The position numbers were made by a program, and so were the translations under genes. DNA of 64,000 bases from the NCBI RefSeq assembly GCF_019797765.1, contig NZ_CP081862.1, positions 3,472,001-3,536,000 of the forward strand, in the 5' to 3' direction. The DNA comes from Cellulomonas sp. C5510. Its GTDB lineage: Bacteria > Actinomycetota > Actinomycetes > Actinomycetales > Cellulomonadaceae. Positions 45,498-54,752 of this stretch are shown here, piece by piece. The notes under the pieces were generated by a model that did not search any database, was not told the DNA's origin, and worked only from the letters and a program-made list of their open reading frames with translations. Position 1 is the stretch's first letter. Every line of letters begins with the position of its first letter.

Positions 45498-46076
45498 TCA
45501 GGCCAGGCCGAGGTCCGACAGGTCGAACAGGAAGTGGTACGGCACGCCGAGCCCCTCGATCTTCTCGCGGGCGCCGGTCGCGCGGTCGACGATCACCGCG
45601 ACGCCGCGGACGTCCGCACCGGCCTCCCGGGCGGCCTCCACCGCGGCGATCGGCGAGGCGCCCGTCGTCGACGTGTCCTCGAGCACGACCACCGGGCGAC
45701 CCGCGATGTCCGGGCCCTCGATGCGACGCTGCATGCCGTGCGCCTTGGCCTCCTTGCGCACCACGAACGCGTCGAGGTCCTGCCCCCGCGACGCGGCCGC
45801 GTGCAGCAGGGCCGTGGCGACCGGGTCGGCGCCGAGCGTCAGGCCGCCGACCGCCTCGACCTCCGCCGTGCCCAGCCCGACCTCCTCCAGCCGGTCCAGC
45901 AGCACGTGGCCGACCAGCGGCGCCGCCCGGTGGTGCAGCGTCACGCGCCGCAGGTCGACGTAGTAGTCGGCCTGGCGGCCGGAGGACAGCGTGACCGCGC
46001 CGCGCACGACCGCGAGCTCGACGATCAGGTCGCGCAGCTGCTCGCGCGGGGTCGGGGACATCGGGGAGTTCGTCAC
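45498..46076 (-). CDS. pyrE: Orotate phosphoribosyltransferase PyrE
   Basis: 192 residues. RGAVTLSSGRQADYYVDLRR at the N-terminus, AVGGLTLGADPVATAL, and the PRPP-binding loop VVVLEDTSTTGASPIAAVEA. It makes OMP from orotate and PRPP in pyrimidine synthesis. The start MTNSPMSPTPREQ has an alternative ATG five codons in. Convergent with the YwiC-like gene at a 24-base gap. Confidence 0.95.
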   Translation of the reverse strand: MTNSPMSPTPREQLRDLIVELAVVRGAVTLSSGRQADYYVDLRRVTLHHRAAPLVGHVLLDRLEEVGLGTAEVEAVGGLTLGADPVATALLHAAASRGQDLDAFVVRKEAKAHGMQRRIEGPDIAGRPVVVLEDTSTTGASPIAAVEAAREAGADVRGVAVIVDRATGAREKIEGLGVPYHFLFDLSDLGLA

Positions 46077-46137
46077 GCCCGCCAGGGTACCGACGCGGCC
46101 GGGGCGGACCGGCGGGCCGTCCGCGGGTCGTACCGGC

Positions 46138-46905
46138 TCAGTCGCGGTCCGGCCGGACGTCGCCCAGGCGGCGCACCACCGAGCGCGGCATGGCCCGCAG
46201 CAGGCCCGACGCCACCTGGTAGCGCAGGCTCGGCGTCGAGATGACCGCGCCGCGCCGCACGTCCGCGAGCGCGGTCGCGACCACCCGGTCGGCGGACAGC
46301 CACGCGATCTCCGGGTAGGTCTCGGCGGCGCGCAGGCCGGCGCGGTCGTGGAACTCGGTGCGCGTCAGGCCGGGGCACAGCGCCGTGGCCGTGACGCCCG
46401 TGCCCTCGAGCTCGACGGCCAGGCCCTCCGTGAAGGTGCGCACCCACGCCTTCGCCGCGGCGTACGTGCCGCCCGCGGTGAGCGCCGCCACGGACGCCAC
46501 GTTGAGGATCGCGCCGCGACCGCGCTCCGTCATCGCCCCCGCGGCGGCGTGGGACAGCACGAGCACGGCGCGCACCATGAGGTCGAGCGCCGCCTCCTCG
46601 CGCGCCAGGTCGCCGCCGACGAACCGCTGCCCGATGCCCAGCCCCGCGTTGTTCACGAGCAGCCCCACGGGCCGCTCGGTCGCCCGCAGCCGCTCCGCGA
46701 CGCGCTCCACGTCCGCGCGGTCGGTGAGGTCGGCCGTCAGCACCTCGGCGTGGACGCCCGCGGCCGCGCGGAGCTGCGACGCGAGCCGCTCCAGCCGCTC
46801 GGTGTCCCGGGCCACCAGGACCACGTCGTGCCGGGCGGTGGCGAGCTGCCACGCGAACTCGAGTCCCAGTCCGGCGCTCGCGCCGGTGATGAGTGCGGTT
46901 CCCAT
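46138..46905 (-). CDS. Short-chain dehydrogenase/reductase
   Basis: 255 residues. Cofactor motif TGASAGLGLEFA; NNAGLGIGQR; catalytic Ser and YxxxK in SVAALTAGGTYAAAKAWVRT; then LCPGLTRTEFHDR. NADP is likely because Arg follows the second strand (VARDTERLERLAS). The substrate cannot be read. It is divergent from exonuclease III across 94 bases. Confidence 0.9.
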   Translation of the reverse strand: MGTALITGASAGLGLEFAWQLATARHDVVLVARDTERLERLASQLRAAAGVHAEVLTADLTDRADVERVAERLRATERPVGLLVNNAGLGIGQRFVGGDLAREEAALDLMVRAVLVLSHAAAGAMTERGRGAILNVASVAALTAGGTYAAAKAWVRTFTEGLAVELEGTGVTATALCPGLTRTEFHDRAGLRAAETYPEIAWLSADRVVATALADVRRGAVISTPSLRYQVASGLLRAMPRSVVRRLGDVRPDRD

Positions 46906-46999
46906 GCCGCCACCCTACGGAGCGCGCCGTGCGGTTGTCTCCGGCTGCCGCGGCCGGCCGGGTGACGGGGTGTCGGCGGCGGCCGGTAGCGTGCGGGAC

Positions 47000-47797
47000 A
47001 TGCGCCTCGCCACCTGGAACGTGAACTCCGTCCGGACCCGCGTCGACCGCGTCGTCGCGTTCCTGGAGCGCACCGGCACCGACGTGCTGGCGATGCAGGA
47101 GACGAAGTGCAAGGACGAGCAGTTCCCCCGCGAGGCGTTCGAGGCCGCCGGGTACGAGGTCGTGACGAGCGGGTTCAGCCAGTGGAACGGCGTCGCGATC
47201 GCGTCGCGCGTCGGCATCACGGACGTCGAGCACGCCTTCGCCGGCCAGCCGGGCTGGGGCGAGGACCCGGTCACCGAGGCCCGTGCGCTCGGCGCCAGCT
47301 GCGGCGGCGTGCGGGTGTGGAGCCTCTACGTGCCGAACGGGCGCGAGGTGGGCGACCCGCACTTCGACTACAAGCTGCGCTGGCTCGCGGCCCTGCAGCA
47401 GGAGGCCGGGCGCTGGATCGAGGCGGACCCCGCGCTGCCGGTGGCGCTCGTCGGCGACTGGAACGTCGCCCCGCTCGACACCGACGTGTGGGACATCTCG
47501 CTGTTCGCCGGGCGGACGCACGTCACGCCCGCCGAGCGGGACGCCTTCGCCGCGTTCGCCGCCGCGGGCTACACCGAGGTGTCGCGCGAGCACCTGCCGG
47601 CCGAGCACACCTACACGTACTGGGACTACCAGCAGCTCCGGTTCCCGCGGAACGAGGGCATGCGCATCGACTTCACGTGGGCGTCCCCCGCGCTGGCGGT
47701 GCGCGTCACCGGCGCCAGCATCGAGCGCGTCGAGCGCAAGGGCAAGGCCCCGTCCGACCACGTGCCCGTGGTGCTGGACATCGTCGACGCGGCGTGA
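47000..47797 (+). CDS. xthA: Exodeoxyribonuclease III / AP endonuclease (ExoA type)
   Basis: 265 residues. It begins MRLATWNVNSVRTRVDRV. Catalytic elements: MQETKC (metal Glu), VPNGREVGDPHFDYKLRW (Tyr), VGDWNVAPLDTDVW (Asp/Asn) and APSDHVPVVLDI (His). It repairs abasic sites in DNA. Start chosen at the conserved first strand; the long upstream extension is antisense to the SDR gene. Confidence 0.95.
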   Translation: MRLATWNVNSVRTRVDRVVAFLERTGTDVLAMQETKCKDEQFPREAFEAAGYEVVTSGFSQWNGVAIASRVGITDVEHAFAGQPGWGEDPVTEARALGASCGGVRVWSLYVPNGREVGDPHFDYKLRWLAALQQEAGRWIEADPALPVALVGDWNVAPLDTDVWDISLFAGRTHVTPAERDAFAAFAAAGYTEVSREHLPAEHTYTYWDYQQLRFPRNEGMRIDFTWASPALAVRVTGASIERVERKGKAPSDHVPVVLDIVDAA

Positions 47798-47909
47798 CGG
47801 CGGCCCCGGCGCCGGTACGACGGGGGCGCCTGGGGCGATCCGGCGACCGTGCGGGTGGAGGTGCCCGGAGCGGACCCGGCACGGCGCGCGTCTCCGCTAG
47901 GTTCTGCGC

Positions 47910-48671
47910 ATGACGACGCCCGACCCCGGCACGCCCGCGCCCGGCTCCGAGCCTCCCGCCACGCCCCCGACGCCCGAGGCGACGGGGTGGACGCCCGCCT
48001 CTCCGTACGGCGCACCCGAGGCGCCGCCGGTCGCGGGCGGCTGGACGCCCGGGCCGCAGGACGCCGGCCCCGCAGCCGGGGACCCGTACGCGGTCGGGGG
48101 CTCCGGCGCCGACCCGTACGCCACGGCCCCGCCGTCCGCGGGCGACCCGTACCCGGGGGGCTCGTACCCGGGCACCTCGTACCCGGGAGCACCGCAGGCG
48201 GCTGACCCGTACGCGGGAGACCCGTACGCGGGCTCCCCGTACGCGGGCGCCCCGTACGGCAGCTCGCCGTCCCCGGTCGCGAGCGCCCCCTACACGGCCA
48301 CCCCCTACGCCGCCGGTCCGTACGCCCAGGGCCCGTACGCCCAGGCCCCGTACCCCGCGGGGCCGTACGCCGCCGGCCCGTACGGCCAGCCGTCCTGGGT
48401 CACCCCCGTCCCCGCGACGGACGGGCTGGCGATCGCCGCGCTCATCCTCAGCTGCGCGGGGTTCCTCGTCGGGCTGACGGCCCCGGTGGGCCTCGGCATG
48501 GGCATCGCCGCGCTGCGCCGCACCCGCCGCACGGGCGCGCAGGGCCGCGGGCTCGCGATCGCGGCGATCGTCGTGGGTGCGGTCATCACGGCGTTCCTGC
48601 TCGCGTGGGTGGTGCTCATGGTGTTCGCGTTCTCGCAGTTCGCCGTCGACCCGTACGGCTCCGGCTACTGA
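47910..48671 (+). CDS. DUF4190 membrane protein with Pro-Tyr-Ala repeat tail
   Basis: 253 residues. The first 165 residues are a cytoplasmic low-complexity tail with over a dozen (D/A/S)-P-Y-(A/P/G) units (e.g. DPYAGDPYAGSPYAGAPYGS). Two membrane spans follow: GLAIAALILSCAGFLVGLTA and IAAIVVGAVITAFLLAWVVL, with ALRRTRRTGAQGRGLAIA between, as in DUF4190. Function unknown. The next gene, two bases on, encodes a related span pair. Confidence 0.8.
   Translation: MTTPDPGTPAPGSEPPATPPTPEATGWTPASPYGAPEAPPVAGGWTPGPQDAGPAAGDPYAVGGSGADPYATAPPSAGDPYPGGSYPGTSYPGAPQAADPYAGDPYAGSPYAGAPYGSSPSPVASAPYTATPYAAGPYAQGPYAQAPYPAGPYAAGPYGQPSWVTPVPATDGLAIAALILSCAGFLVGLTAPVGLGMGIAALRRTRRTGAQGRGLAIAAIVVGAVITAFLLAWVVLMVFAFSQFAVDPYGSGY
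48080..48400. repeat. Degenerate CCSTACGC tandem repeat encoding the Pro-Tyr tail
   Basis: The core CCGTACG or CCSTACGC recurs about a dozen times at 9-21 base spacing (for example 48082, 48112, 48208, 48223, 48238, 48253). It codes for P-Y-A/G units of the DUF4190 protein and so may change in copy number between strains. Confidence 0.6.
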
Positions 48672-48672
48672 C

Positions 48673-49323
48673 GTGGCGGACCCGTACGCCTACGCCGAGC
48701 CGTACTACGCGCCCGGCTGGGGTCCGCCGCCGGCGGCCACCGACGGGGTCTCGGTGGCGTCGCTCGTCACCGGGGTGCTGGGGGTGGGACCGGCGGCGCT
48801 GGTGCTCGGGGTGCTCGGGCTGCGGCGCACGCGCGGCGGGGCGCGCCGCGGGCGGGGGCTCGCGGTCGCGGGTACCGCGCTCGGGGCCGTCGGCACGCTC
48901 GCGTGGGCGGCGCTCCTGGCGCTCGGCGTCGGCACCGCCCTGGCCACGCGGCCGCTGCCCGCGGACGTCGCGGAGCCGGTGGACGCGCGGGCCGTGCAGC
49001 TCGTGACCGGCAGCTGCCTCGCGGAGCTCCCGGCGGACGGCCCGGTGGACCGGGTGCGCGTGGTGCCGTGCGCCGACGTGCACGCCGCGCAGGTGGTGAC
49101 GACGTACGACTTCGGCCGGGACGCGTCCTGGCCCGGGCGGGACACGGCCGCCGCGCGGGTGTCGGCGGCGTGCGCGCTGACCGGCGCGGAGGAGGCCGCC
49201 GGCTACCGGATGGTCGCCTGGTCCCCGAGCGAGACGTCGTGGGCGCGCGGTGACCGCACCGGGCTGTGCGTGCTCGTGCCGCCGTCCCCGGAGACGGGCT
49301 CGGCGCTCGACGCCGCGCGCTAG
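48673..49323 (+). CDS. DUF4190 protein with septum-formation-like extracellular domain
   Basis: 216 residues, GTG start two bases after the previous stop. A short P-Y-rich tail (DPYAYAEPYYAPGWG), two membrane spans (about 30-90), then an extracellular part. GSCLAELPADGPVDRVRVVP, CADVHAAQVVTTYDF resembles the Septum_form domain, with paired Cys. Probably works with the preceding gene in the envelope. No ortholog of known function recognised. Confidence 0.78.
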   Translation: MADPYAYAEPYYAPGWGPPPAATDGVSVASLVTGVLGVGPAALVLGVLGLRRTRGGARRGRGLAVAGTALGAVGTLAWAALLALGVGTALATRPLPADVAEPVDARAVQLVTGSCLAELPADGPVDRVRVVPCADVHAAQVVTTYDFGRDASWPGRDTAAARVSAACALTGAEEAAGYRMVAWSPSETSWARGDRTGLCVLVPPSPETGSALDAAR

Positions 49324-49346
49324 CCCTCCCGGCTCGCCCGGCCGCG

Positions 49347-49946
49347 TCAGAGCGGCCGGACGAGCTGGGAGCCCACCAGGTCGCGGACCGCGCCGACCAT
49401 GTCCGTCGCGCCGTCGTCGAGCAGCCACTGCACCTGCAGCCCGTCCATGAGGGCGACGAGCTGCCGTGCCGCCGTGGCCGGGTCGACGTCCGCCCGGAGG
49501 GCTCCGCCCTCGCGCGCCCGCTCGTAGGCCACCTGCACCGCGGCGAGCGTCCGGCGGTACCGGTCCTGGAAGTAGTCGTGCGCGGGGTGGTCCGCGGACG
49601 TCGCCTCGGCGGAGAGCACGGCGTAGAGCTCGACGATCGGGCGCCGCCCGACGTTGCGCTCCACCACCTCGACCAGGCGCCGCATGCCGTCGACAGGGTC
49701 GTCGTCCTCGGCGACCCCCCACACGCCGTCCACCTCGTCGCGGTGCTCGAGCACCGCCAGGAGGAGCGACTCCTTGGTCGGGAAGTGGTGCAGCAACCCG
49801 GGGTGGGAGATGCCGCACCGGGCGGCGATCTCACGCAGGGACGCCCCGCGGTAGCCCACCTCGCCGAACAGGGTCATCGCCCTGTCGATGATCTCCCGCC
49901 GCTTGGCACGGCCCTTGGCGTAGCCGCGTCCCACGTCGACCACCAT
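49347..49946 (-). CDS. TetR-family transcriptional regulator
   Basis: 199 residues. Helix-turn-helix near 17-60: IIDRAMTLFGEVGYRGASLR, EIAARCGISHPGLLHHFPTK. The rest is a helical ligand-binding and dimer domain (VVERNVGRRPIVELYAVLSA). It is divergent from the NDH-2-like gene across 228 bases, which it may regulate. Confidence 0.9.
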   Translation of the reverse strand: MVVDVGRGYAKGRAKRREIIDRAMTLFGEVGYRGASLREIAARCGISHPGLLHHFPTKESLLLAVLEHRDEVDGVWGVAEDDDPVDGMRRLVEVVERNVGRRPIVELYAVLSAEATSADHPAHDYFQDRYRRTLAAVQVAYERAREGGALRADVDPATAARQLVALMDGLQVQWLLDDGATDMVGAVRDLVGSQLVRPL

Positions 49947-50120
49947 CTGCCGCTCCCCCCGCGTCCCGCCGGGTCCCGCCGCTGGGCCCCGCCCAGGGCC
50001 AGCGTCTCACAGGCGCCGGTCACGCCCGGCGGGTGGCGGGGTCACGTGCGGGGCCCGATGTCCGCGCAGGCGGGCAGGGCCGTCCGTCCCGGTCGGCCCT
50101 CCGGGGCGGGTGGCACGCTG

Positions 50121-50153
50121 GTGCCCGGCGGCGCGGGGCGCGCCGCCGGGCAC
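50121..50153 (+). promoter_or_regulatory. 14-bp leader hairpin before the NDH-2-like gene
   Basis: GTGCCCGGCGGCGC (50121-50134) and GCGCCGCCGGGCAC (50140-50153) pair perfectly around a 5-base loop. The stem ends nine bases before the GGAGG (50163-50167) of the next gene. It could be a TetR-type operator, a leader attenuator or a stability element. Confidence 0.45.
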
Positions 50154-50174
50154 GGGCGAGACGGAGGCACGGAC

Positions 50175-51266
50175 ATGGCAGCACCACGGGTCGTCGTGGT
50201 CGGGGGCGGGTACGGCGGGGCGCGGGTCGCGTCCCTGCTGGACGAGGTGGCGGACGTCGTCCTGGTGGAGCCCAAGGACGCGTTCGTGCACGCCTCCGCG
50301 GCGCTGCGGGCGGCGGTGGACCCGGTGTGGGAGTCGCGGGTGTTCTTCGGCTACGACCGGCTGCTCCAGCGCGGGCACGTCGTGCAGCAGCGCGTCGAGC
50401 GCGCCACGTCCAGCGGGGTGCAGCTCGGGGACGGCACGAGCCTCGACGCCGACTACCTGGTGCTCGCCACGGGCACCTCGTACCCCTTCCCCGCGAAGTT
50501 CATCGAGTCGGAGACCGGCGTCGCGCGGGCGCGCCTCGCCCGGATGCGCGACGGCCTCGCGCGGGCCGAGCGCGTCCTCGTCGTGGGCGCCGGCGCGGTC
50601 GGGCTCGAGCTGGTGGGCGAGCTGCTGGACGCCTACCCGCACCTGGCGGTCACGGTCGTGGACCAGGCCGACGACGCGCTCACCTCCGAGGACTACCTGC
50701 CGGAGCTGCGCGCCGCCGTCCGGGACCAGCTGGACGGCCGCGTGCAGTTCCTGTTCGGGTCCCGGCTCGGGTACCTGCCGCCGGTGGACGTCGGGGTGCA
50801 CGAGCCGTTCGTCGTCGACACCGAGGCCGGCGAGCGGGTCGAGGCGCAGATGTGGTTCCGGTGCTACGGCAACCTGCCCGCGAGCGACTACCTGGCGGGG
50901 GACCTGGCGGGCGTCCGCAACGGGCTCGGCGAGGTGCGGGTGGACGACACCCTCGCGCTGACCGGGTTCCCGACGGTCTTCGCGGTGGGCGACATCACCG
51001 ACATGCGCGAGTCCAAGCGGGCCTCCGCGGCGCGCGACCACGCCGCGGTGGTCGCGGCGAACATCCGGGCGCTCGTCGAGGGCGGCGCGCCCGCGGCCAC
51101 CTACGCCCCCGCGCCGGAGCGGATCGTGCTGCCGCTCGGGCGGGCGGGCGGCGCGTCCCAGGTCGTCGACGAGACCGGTGCGCACCGCATCCTCGGGGCG
51201 GAGGAGACGAGCCGCATCAAGGGCGCCGACCTGTACTCGTCGGCGATGGCCGAGCTGTTCGGCTGA
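50175..51266 (+). CDS. NAD(P)H dehydrogenase-like FAD oxidoreductase (NDH-2/AIF type)
   Basis: 363 residues, GGAGG seven bases before the ATG. First dinucleotide motif VVVVGGGYGGARVASLLDEV; second GAGAVGLELVGELLDA; the FAD-binding TGFPTVFAVGDITDM. No membrane span, so it may be peripheral. Typical substrates are quinones; shorter than true Ndh (about 430-470 residues), so it may be an AIF/FSP1-like enzyme. Divergent from the TetR gene. Confidence 0.85.
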   Translation: MAAPRVVVVGGGYGGARVASLLDEVADVVLVEPKDAFVHASAALRAAVDPVWESRVFFGYDRLLQRGHVVQQRVERATSSGVQLGDGTSLDADYLVLATGTSYPFPAKFIESETGVARARLARMRDGLARAERVLVVGAGAVGLELVGELLDAYPHLAVTVVDQADDALTSEDYLPELRAAVRDQLDGRVQFLFGSRLGYLPPVDVGVHEPFVVDTEAGERVEAQMWFRCYGNLPASDYLAGDLAGVRNGLGEVRVDDTLALTGFPTVFAVGDITDMRESKRASAARDHAAVVAANIRALVEGGAPAATYAPAPERIVLPLGRAGGASQVVDETGAHRILGAEETSRIKGADLYSSAMAELFG

Positions 51267-51288
51267 CGACGGGGCCGCCGCGCGGGGG

Positions 51289-51957
51289 TCAGCCCCGCGC
51301 GGCGAGCCTGCGGCGGCGCAGGCGGGTCCAGACGAAGCGCACCACGACGACCACGATCGCGGCGTACACGGCGTAGTTGATGTAGTCCGAGTAGTGGCCG
51401 ACGTCCTCCCACTGCTCGCCCAGCACGTACCCCGCGAGGACGAGCGCCGAGTTCCACACGGCGCTGCCCACCGCGGTGTACGCGAGGAACCGCGCCTGCG
51501 GCATCCGCTCCAGACCGGCCGGGACGGACACCAGCGACCGGACGACCGGGACGCAGCGGCCGATCAGCACCGCCGCGCCGCCGTGCCGGACGAACCACGA
51601 CTCGGCGCGGTCGAGGTCCTCGACCTCCATCAGCGGGATCCGCTCCAGCCACCGGCGCAGACGTGCACGCCCGAACCAGACCCCCAGGCCGTACAGCACC
51701 CAGGCGCCGGCGACCGCACCCACGGTCGCCCCGACCACCGCCCAGCCGACGTGCATGTCGCCCTGGCTGGCCACGTACCCCGCGACCGGCAGCACGACCT
51801 CGGACGGGATCGGCGGGAACAGGTTCTCCAGCGCGACCAGCAGCCCGACTCCGGCGGGGCCGAGCGCGTCGACCACGTCGACGACCCAGCCGGCGAGCCC
51901 GGTCAGCTCGGGCGCGGCCGCGGGCGCGCCGACGGCCAGGGCGAGGGCGGTGTCCAT
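51289..51957 (-). CDS. DedA-family membrane protein (second copy)
   Basis: 222 residues. Core ENLFPPIPSEVVLPVAGYVA and GAVAGAWVLYGLGVWFGRAR, then WFVRHGGAAVLIGRCVPVVR, SLVSVPAGLERM. Four spans. It is of a different DedA subgroup from the protein at 43101 (IPSE instead of LPGD). The start MDTALALAVGAP is preferred to an ATG six codons earlier. Confidence 0.9.
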   Translation of the reverse strand: MDTALALAVGAPAAAPELTGLAGWVVDVVDALGPAGVGLLVALENLFPPIPSEVVLPVAGYVASQGDMHVGWAVVGATVGAVAGAWVLYGLGVWFGRARLRRWLERIPLMEVEDLDRAESWFVRHGGAAVLIGRCVPVVRSLVSVPAGLERMPQARFLAYTAVGSAVWNSALVLAGYVLGEQWEDVGHYSDYINYAVYAAIVVVVVRFVWTRLRRRRLAARG

Positions 51958-52006
51958 GGCCCCCGATGGTCGCACGCGGAGCCGTCACCGGCCCGCGGGC
52001 GGGCCG

Positions 52007-52049
52007 GTGTGCGGGTGCTGTGCACCGGTCGTGCACAGCACCCGCACAC
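52007..52049 (-). terminator. clpB: clpB terminator
   Basis: GTGTGCGGGTGCTGTGCAC (52007-52025) and GTGCACAGCACCCGCACAC (52031-52049) pair perfectly over 19 bases around CGGTC. It begins four bases after the clpB stop. No U-run. Confidence 0.75.
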
Positions 52050-52052
52050 GCC

Positions 52053-54653
52053 TCAGCCGCGCGTGAGGACCAGCCCCGCCGCGTCGTCCGGGGCGCGCGT
52101 CACCCGGACCGTGTCGCCGTCGTGCACCTCACCCGCGAGCAGCAGCCGGGCCAGCTTGTCGCCGATCTCGCGCTGCACGAGGCGGCGCAGCGGTCGTGCG
52201 CCGTACGCCGGGTCGAAGCCCTCGATCGCCAGCCACTCGCGTGCCGCCGGGTCGACGTCCAGCACGAGGCGGCGGTCCCGCAGCCGCGCCGCGAGGGACG
52301 CCACCTGGAGGTCGACGATCCGCCCGATCTCCTCCAGCGACAGCGGGTCGAACAGGACGATGTCGTCGAGCCGGTTGAGGAACTCCGGCTTGAACGCGGC
52401 CCGCACGGCCTCCATCACGCCCGCCCGCCGCTGCTCCGGGTCGAGCAGCGGGTCGACGAGGTGCTGCGAGCCGAGGTTCGACGTCAGCACGAGGATGACG
52501 TTCCGGAAGTCGACCGTGCGGCCCTGGCCGTCCGTGAGGCGGCCGTCGTCGAGCACCTGGAGCAGGATGTCGAACACCTCGGGGTGCGCCTTCTCGACCT
52601 CGTCGAGCAGCAGCACCGAGTAGGGGCGCCGCCGGACGGCCTCGGTGAGCTGGCCGCCCTCCTCGTAGCCGACGTACCCCGGGGGCGCACCGATGAGGCG
52701 CGCGACGGAGTGCCGCTCGGCGTACTCGGACATGTCGATCCGGACCATGGCGCGCTCGTCGTCGAACAGGAAGTCCGCGAGCGCCTTGGCGAGCTCGGTC
52801 TTGCCGACGCCCGTCGGGCCGAGGAACAGGAACGACCCGGTGGGCCGGTCGGGGTCGGCGATGCCCGCGCGGGACCGGCGGACGGCGTCGGAGACGGCCG
52901 CCACCGCGGCACGCTGGCCGATGAGGCGCTCGCCGATGACCTCCTCCATGCGCAGGAGCTTGGCGGTCTCGCCCTCCAGCAGGCGCCCGGCGGGGATGCC
53001 GGTCCACGCGGCGACGACCTCGGCGATCTCGTCCGGGCCGACCTTGTCCGCGATCATCGGTGCCTCGACGCCACCGGTCCCCTCGGCGCGCTCCCGCTCC
53101 TCGGCGGCGGCGATCTCCTGCTCGACGGCCGGGATCTCGCCGTACTGGAGCCGGGCGGCCCCGGCGAGGTCGCCCTCGCGCAGCAGGCGGTCCGCGGTCG
53201 AGCGCAGCTCGTCCAGGCGGGCCTTGAGGTCACCGACCAGGTTGTGGCCGGCCTTCTCCTTCTCCCAGCGCGCGGTCAGCCCGGCGAGCTCCTCGCGGCG
53301 GTCCGCCAGGTCGGCGCGCAGCTTCTCGAGCCGCTCGCGGGAGGCCGGGTCGTCCGCCTCGGACAGCACGACCTCCTCCATCTCCAGGCGCGTGACGGCG
53401 CGCTGCAGCTCGTCGATCTCGACGGGGGACGAGTCGAGCTCCATGCGGAGGCGGGACGCGGCCTCGTCCACCAGGTCGATGGCCTTGTCGGGGAGCTGCC
53501 GGCCCGTGATGTAGCGGTCGGACAGCGCCGCGGCGGCGACCAGGGCGGCGTCGGAGATCGTCACCTTGTGGTGCGCCTCGTAGCGCTCCTTGAGGCCGCG
53601 CAGGATCGCGACCGTGTCCTCCACGGACGGCTCGCCGACGAACACCTGCTGGAACCGGCGCTCCAGGGCGGGGTCCTTCTCGATCCGCTCGCGGTACTCG
53701 TCGAGCGTCGTGGCGCCGACGAGGCGCAGCTCGCCGCGGGCCAGCATCGGCTTGAGCATGTTGCCCGCGTCCATCGCGCCCTCGCCCCCGGCGCCCGCGC
53801 CGACGACGGTGTGCAGCTCGTCGATGAAGGTGACGACCTCGCCCTCGGACGACGTGATCTCCTCCAGGACGGCCTTGAGCCGCTCCTCGAACTCGCCGCG
53901 GTACTTCGCCCCGGCGACCATCGCCGCGAGGTCGAGCGAGACCAGGCGCTTGCCGCGCAGCGACTCCGGCACGTCGCCGGCCACGATGCGCTGGGCGAGG
54001 CCCTCGACGACGGCCGTCTTGCCGACGCCGGGCTCGCCGATCAGCACCGGGTTGTTCTTGGTCCGGCGGGACAGCACCTGGATGACACGGCGGATCTCGG
54101 CGTCGCGGCCGATGACCGGGTCGAGCTTGCCGTCGCGGGCGCGCTGCGTCAGGTCGACGCCGTACTGCTCGAGCGCCTTGTACGTCCCCTCGGGGTTCGG
54201 GCTCGTCACGCGCGCCGACCCGCGGACCGAGGGCAGCGCGGCGGCCAGCGCGTCGCGGGAGGCCCCCTGGGCGCGCAGGGCGTCGGCCACGCCGGTCTGC
54301 CCGGCGGCCAGGCCGAGCAGCAGGTGCTCGGTGGACACGTAGTCGTCCCCGAGCGTGCGGGCCTCGGCGGAGGCGGCCTCGATCGCGGTCGCGGTGGCGC
54401 GGGAGGCGGTCGGCTGCGCGACCGAGGACCCGCTCGCGGCGGGCAGGCCGACGAGGATCGCGCGCACGGCGCGGCCGAGCGCCTGGCGGTCGGCACCGAC
54501 CGCGTCGAGCAGCCCGTTCGCGACCCCGCCCTCCTGGGCGAGCAGCGCGTTCAGCAGGTGGGCCGGCTCGAGCTGGGGGTTCCCCGCGGCGGACGCCTGC
54601 TGGATGGCGTCGCCGATGGCCTCCTGCGACTTGGTGGTGAGCTTCGCGTCCAA
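52053..54653 (-). CDS. clpB: ATP-dependent disaggregase ClpB
   Basis: 866 residues. Order: double Clp N domain (about 1-150), first AAA+ ([31 protein letters not shown]), a middle coiled coil ([32 protein letters not shown]), second AAA+ ([35 protein letters not shown]), then the C-terminal domain. With DnaK it resolubilises aggregates. The start is TTG (54651-54653), with GGAGG six bases upstream; no ATG or GTG fits. A HAIR box lies upstream and a strong terminator downstream. Confidence 0.95.
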   Translation of the reverse strand: MDAKLTTKSQEAIGDAIQQASAAGNPQLEPAHLLNALLAQEGGVANGLLDAVGADRQALGRAVRAILVGLPAASGSSVAQPTASRATATAIEAASAEARTLGDDYVSTEHLLLGLAAGQTGVADALRAQGASRDALAAALPSVRGSARVTSPNPEGTYKALEQYGVDLTQRARDGKLDPVIGRDAEIRRVIQVLSRRTKNNPVLIGEPGVGKTAVVEGLAQRIVAGDVPESLRGKRLVSLDLAAMVAGAKYRGEFEERLKAVLEEITSSEGEVVTFIDELHTVVGAGAGGEGAMDAGNMLKPMLARGELRLVGATTLDEYRERIEKDPALERRFQQVFVGEPSVEDTVAILRGLKERYEAHHKVTISDAALVAAAALSDRYITGRQLPDKAIDLVDEAASRLRMELDSSPVEIDELQRAVTRLEMEEVVLSEADDPASRERLEKLRADLADRREELAGLTARWEKEKAGHNLVGDLKARLDELRSTADRLLREGDLAGAARLQYGEIPAVEQEIAAAEERERAEGTGGVEAPMIADKVGPDEIAEVVAAWTGIPAGRLLEGETAKLLRMEEVIGERLIGQRAAVAAVSDAVRRSRAGIADPDRPTGSFLFLGPTGVGKTELAKALADFLFDDERAMVRIDMSEYAERHSVARLIGAPPGYVGYEEGGQLTEAVRRRPYSVLLLDEVEKAHPEVFDILLQVLDDGRLTDGQGRTVDFRNVILVLTSNLGSQHLVDPLLDPEQRRAGVMEAVRAAFKPEFLNRLDDIVLFDPLSLEEIGRIVDLQVASLAARLRDRRLVLDVDPAAREWLAIEGFDPAYGARPLRRLVQREIGDKLARLLLAGEVHDGDTVRVTRAPDDAAGLVLTRG

Positions 54654-54731
54654 CGTTCCCCTCCGTGCGTGGCGTCCGGACGACCCGGGCAGGTCGCCGC
54701 GTGCAGATCCGTCCGGTGCAACCCGGATGAA

Positions 54732-54752
54732 GTTGAGCCTATTCCGCTCAAC
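54732..54752. promoter_or_regulatory. HAIR element (HspR site) before clpB
   Basis: GTTGAGC-N7-GCTCAAC is a perfect inverted repeat, one base from the HAIR consensus CTTGAGT-N7-ACTCAAG on each edge. It stands 79 bases before the clpB start. In Actinobacteria HspR represses clpB and dnaK at HAIR sites. Confidence 0.85.

Noticed and set aside
48080..48400. CRISPR-like repeat in the DUF4190 gene
   Set aside because: Units are short, degenerate and in frame, coding for Pro-Tyr-Ala. There are no spacers of constant length and no cas genes.
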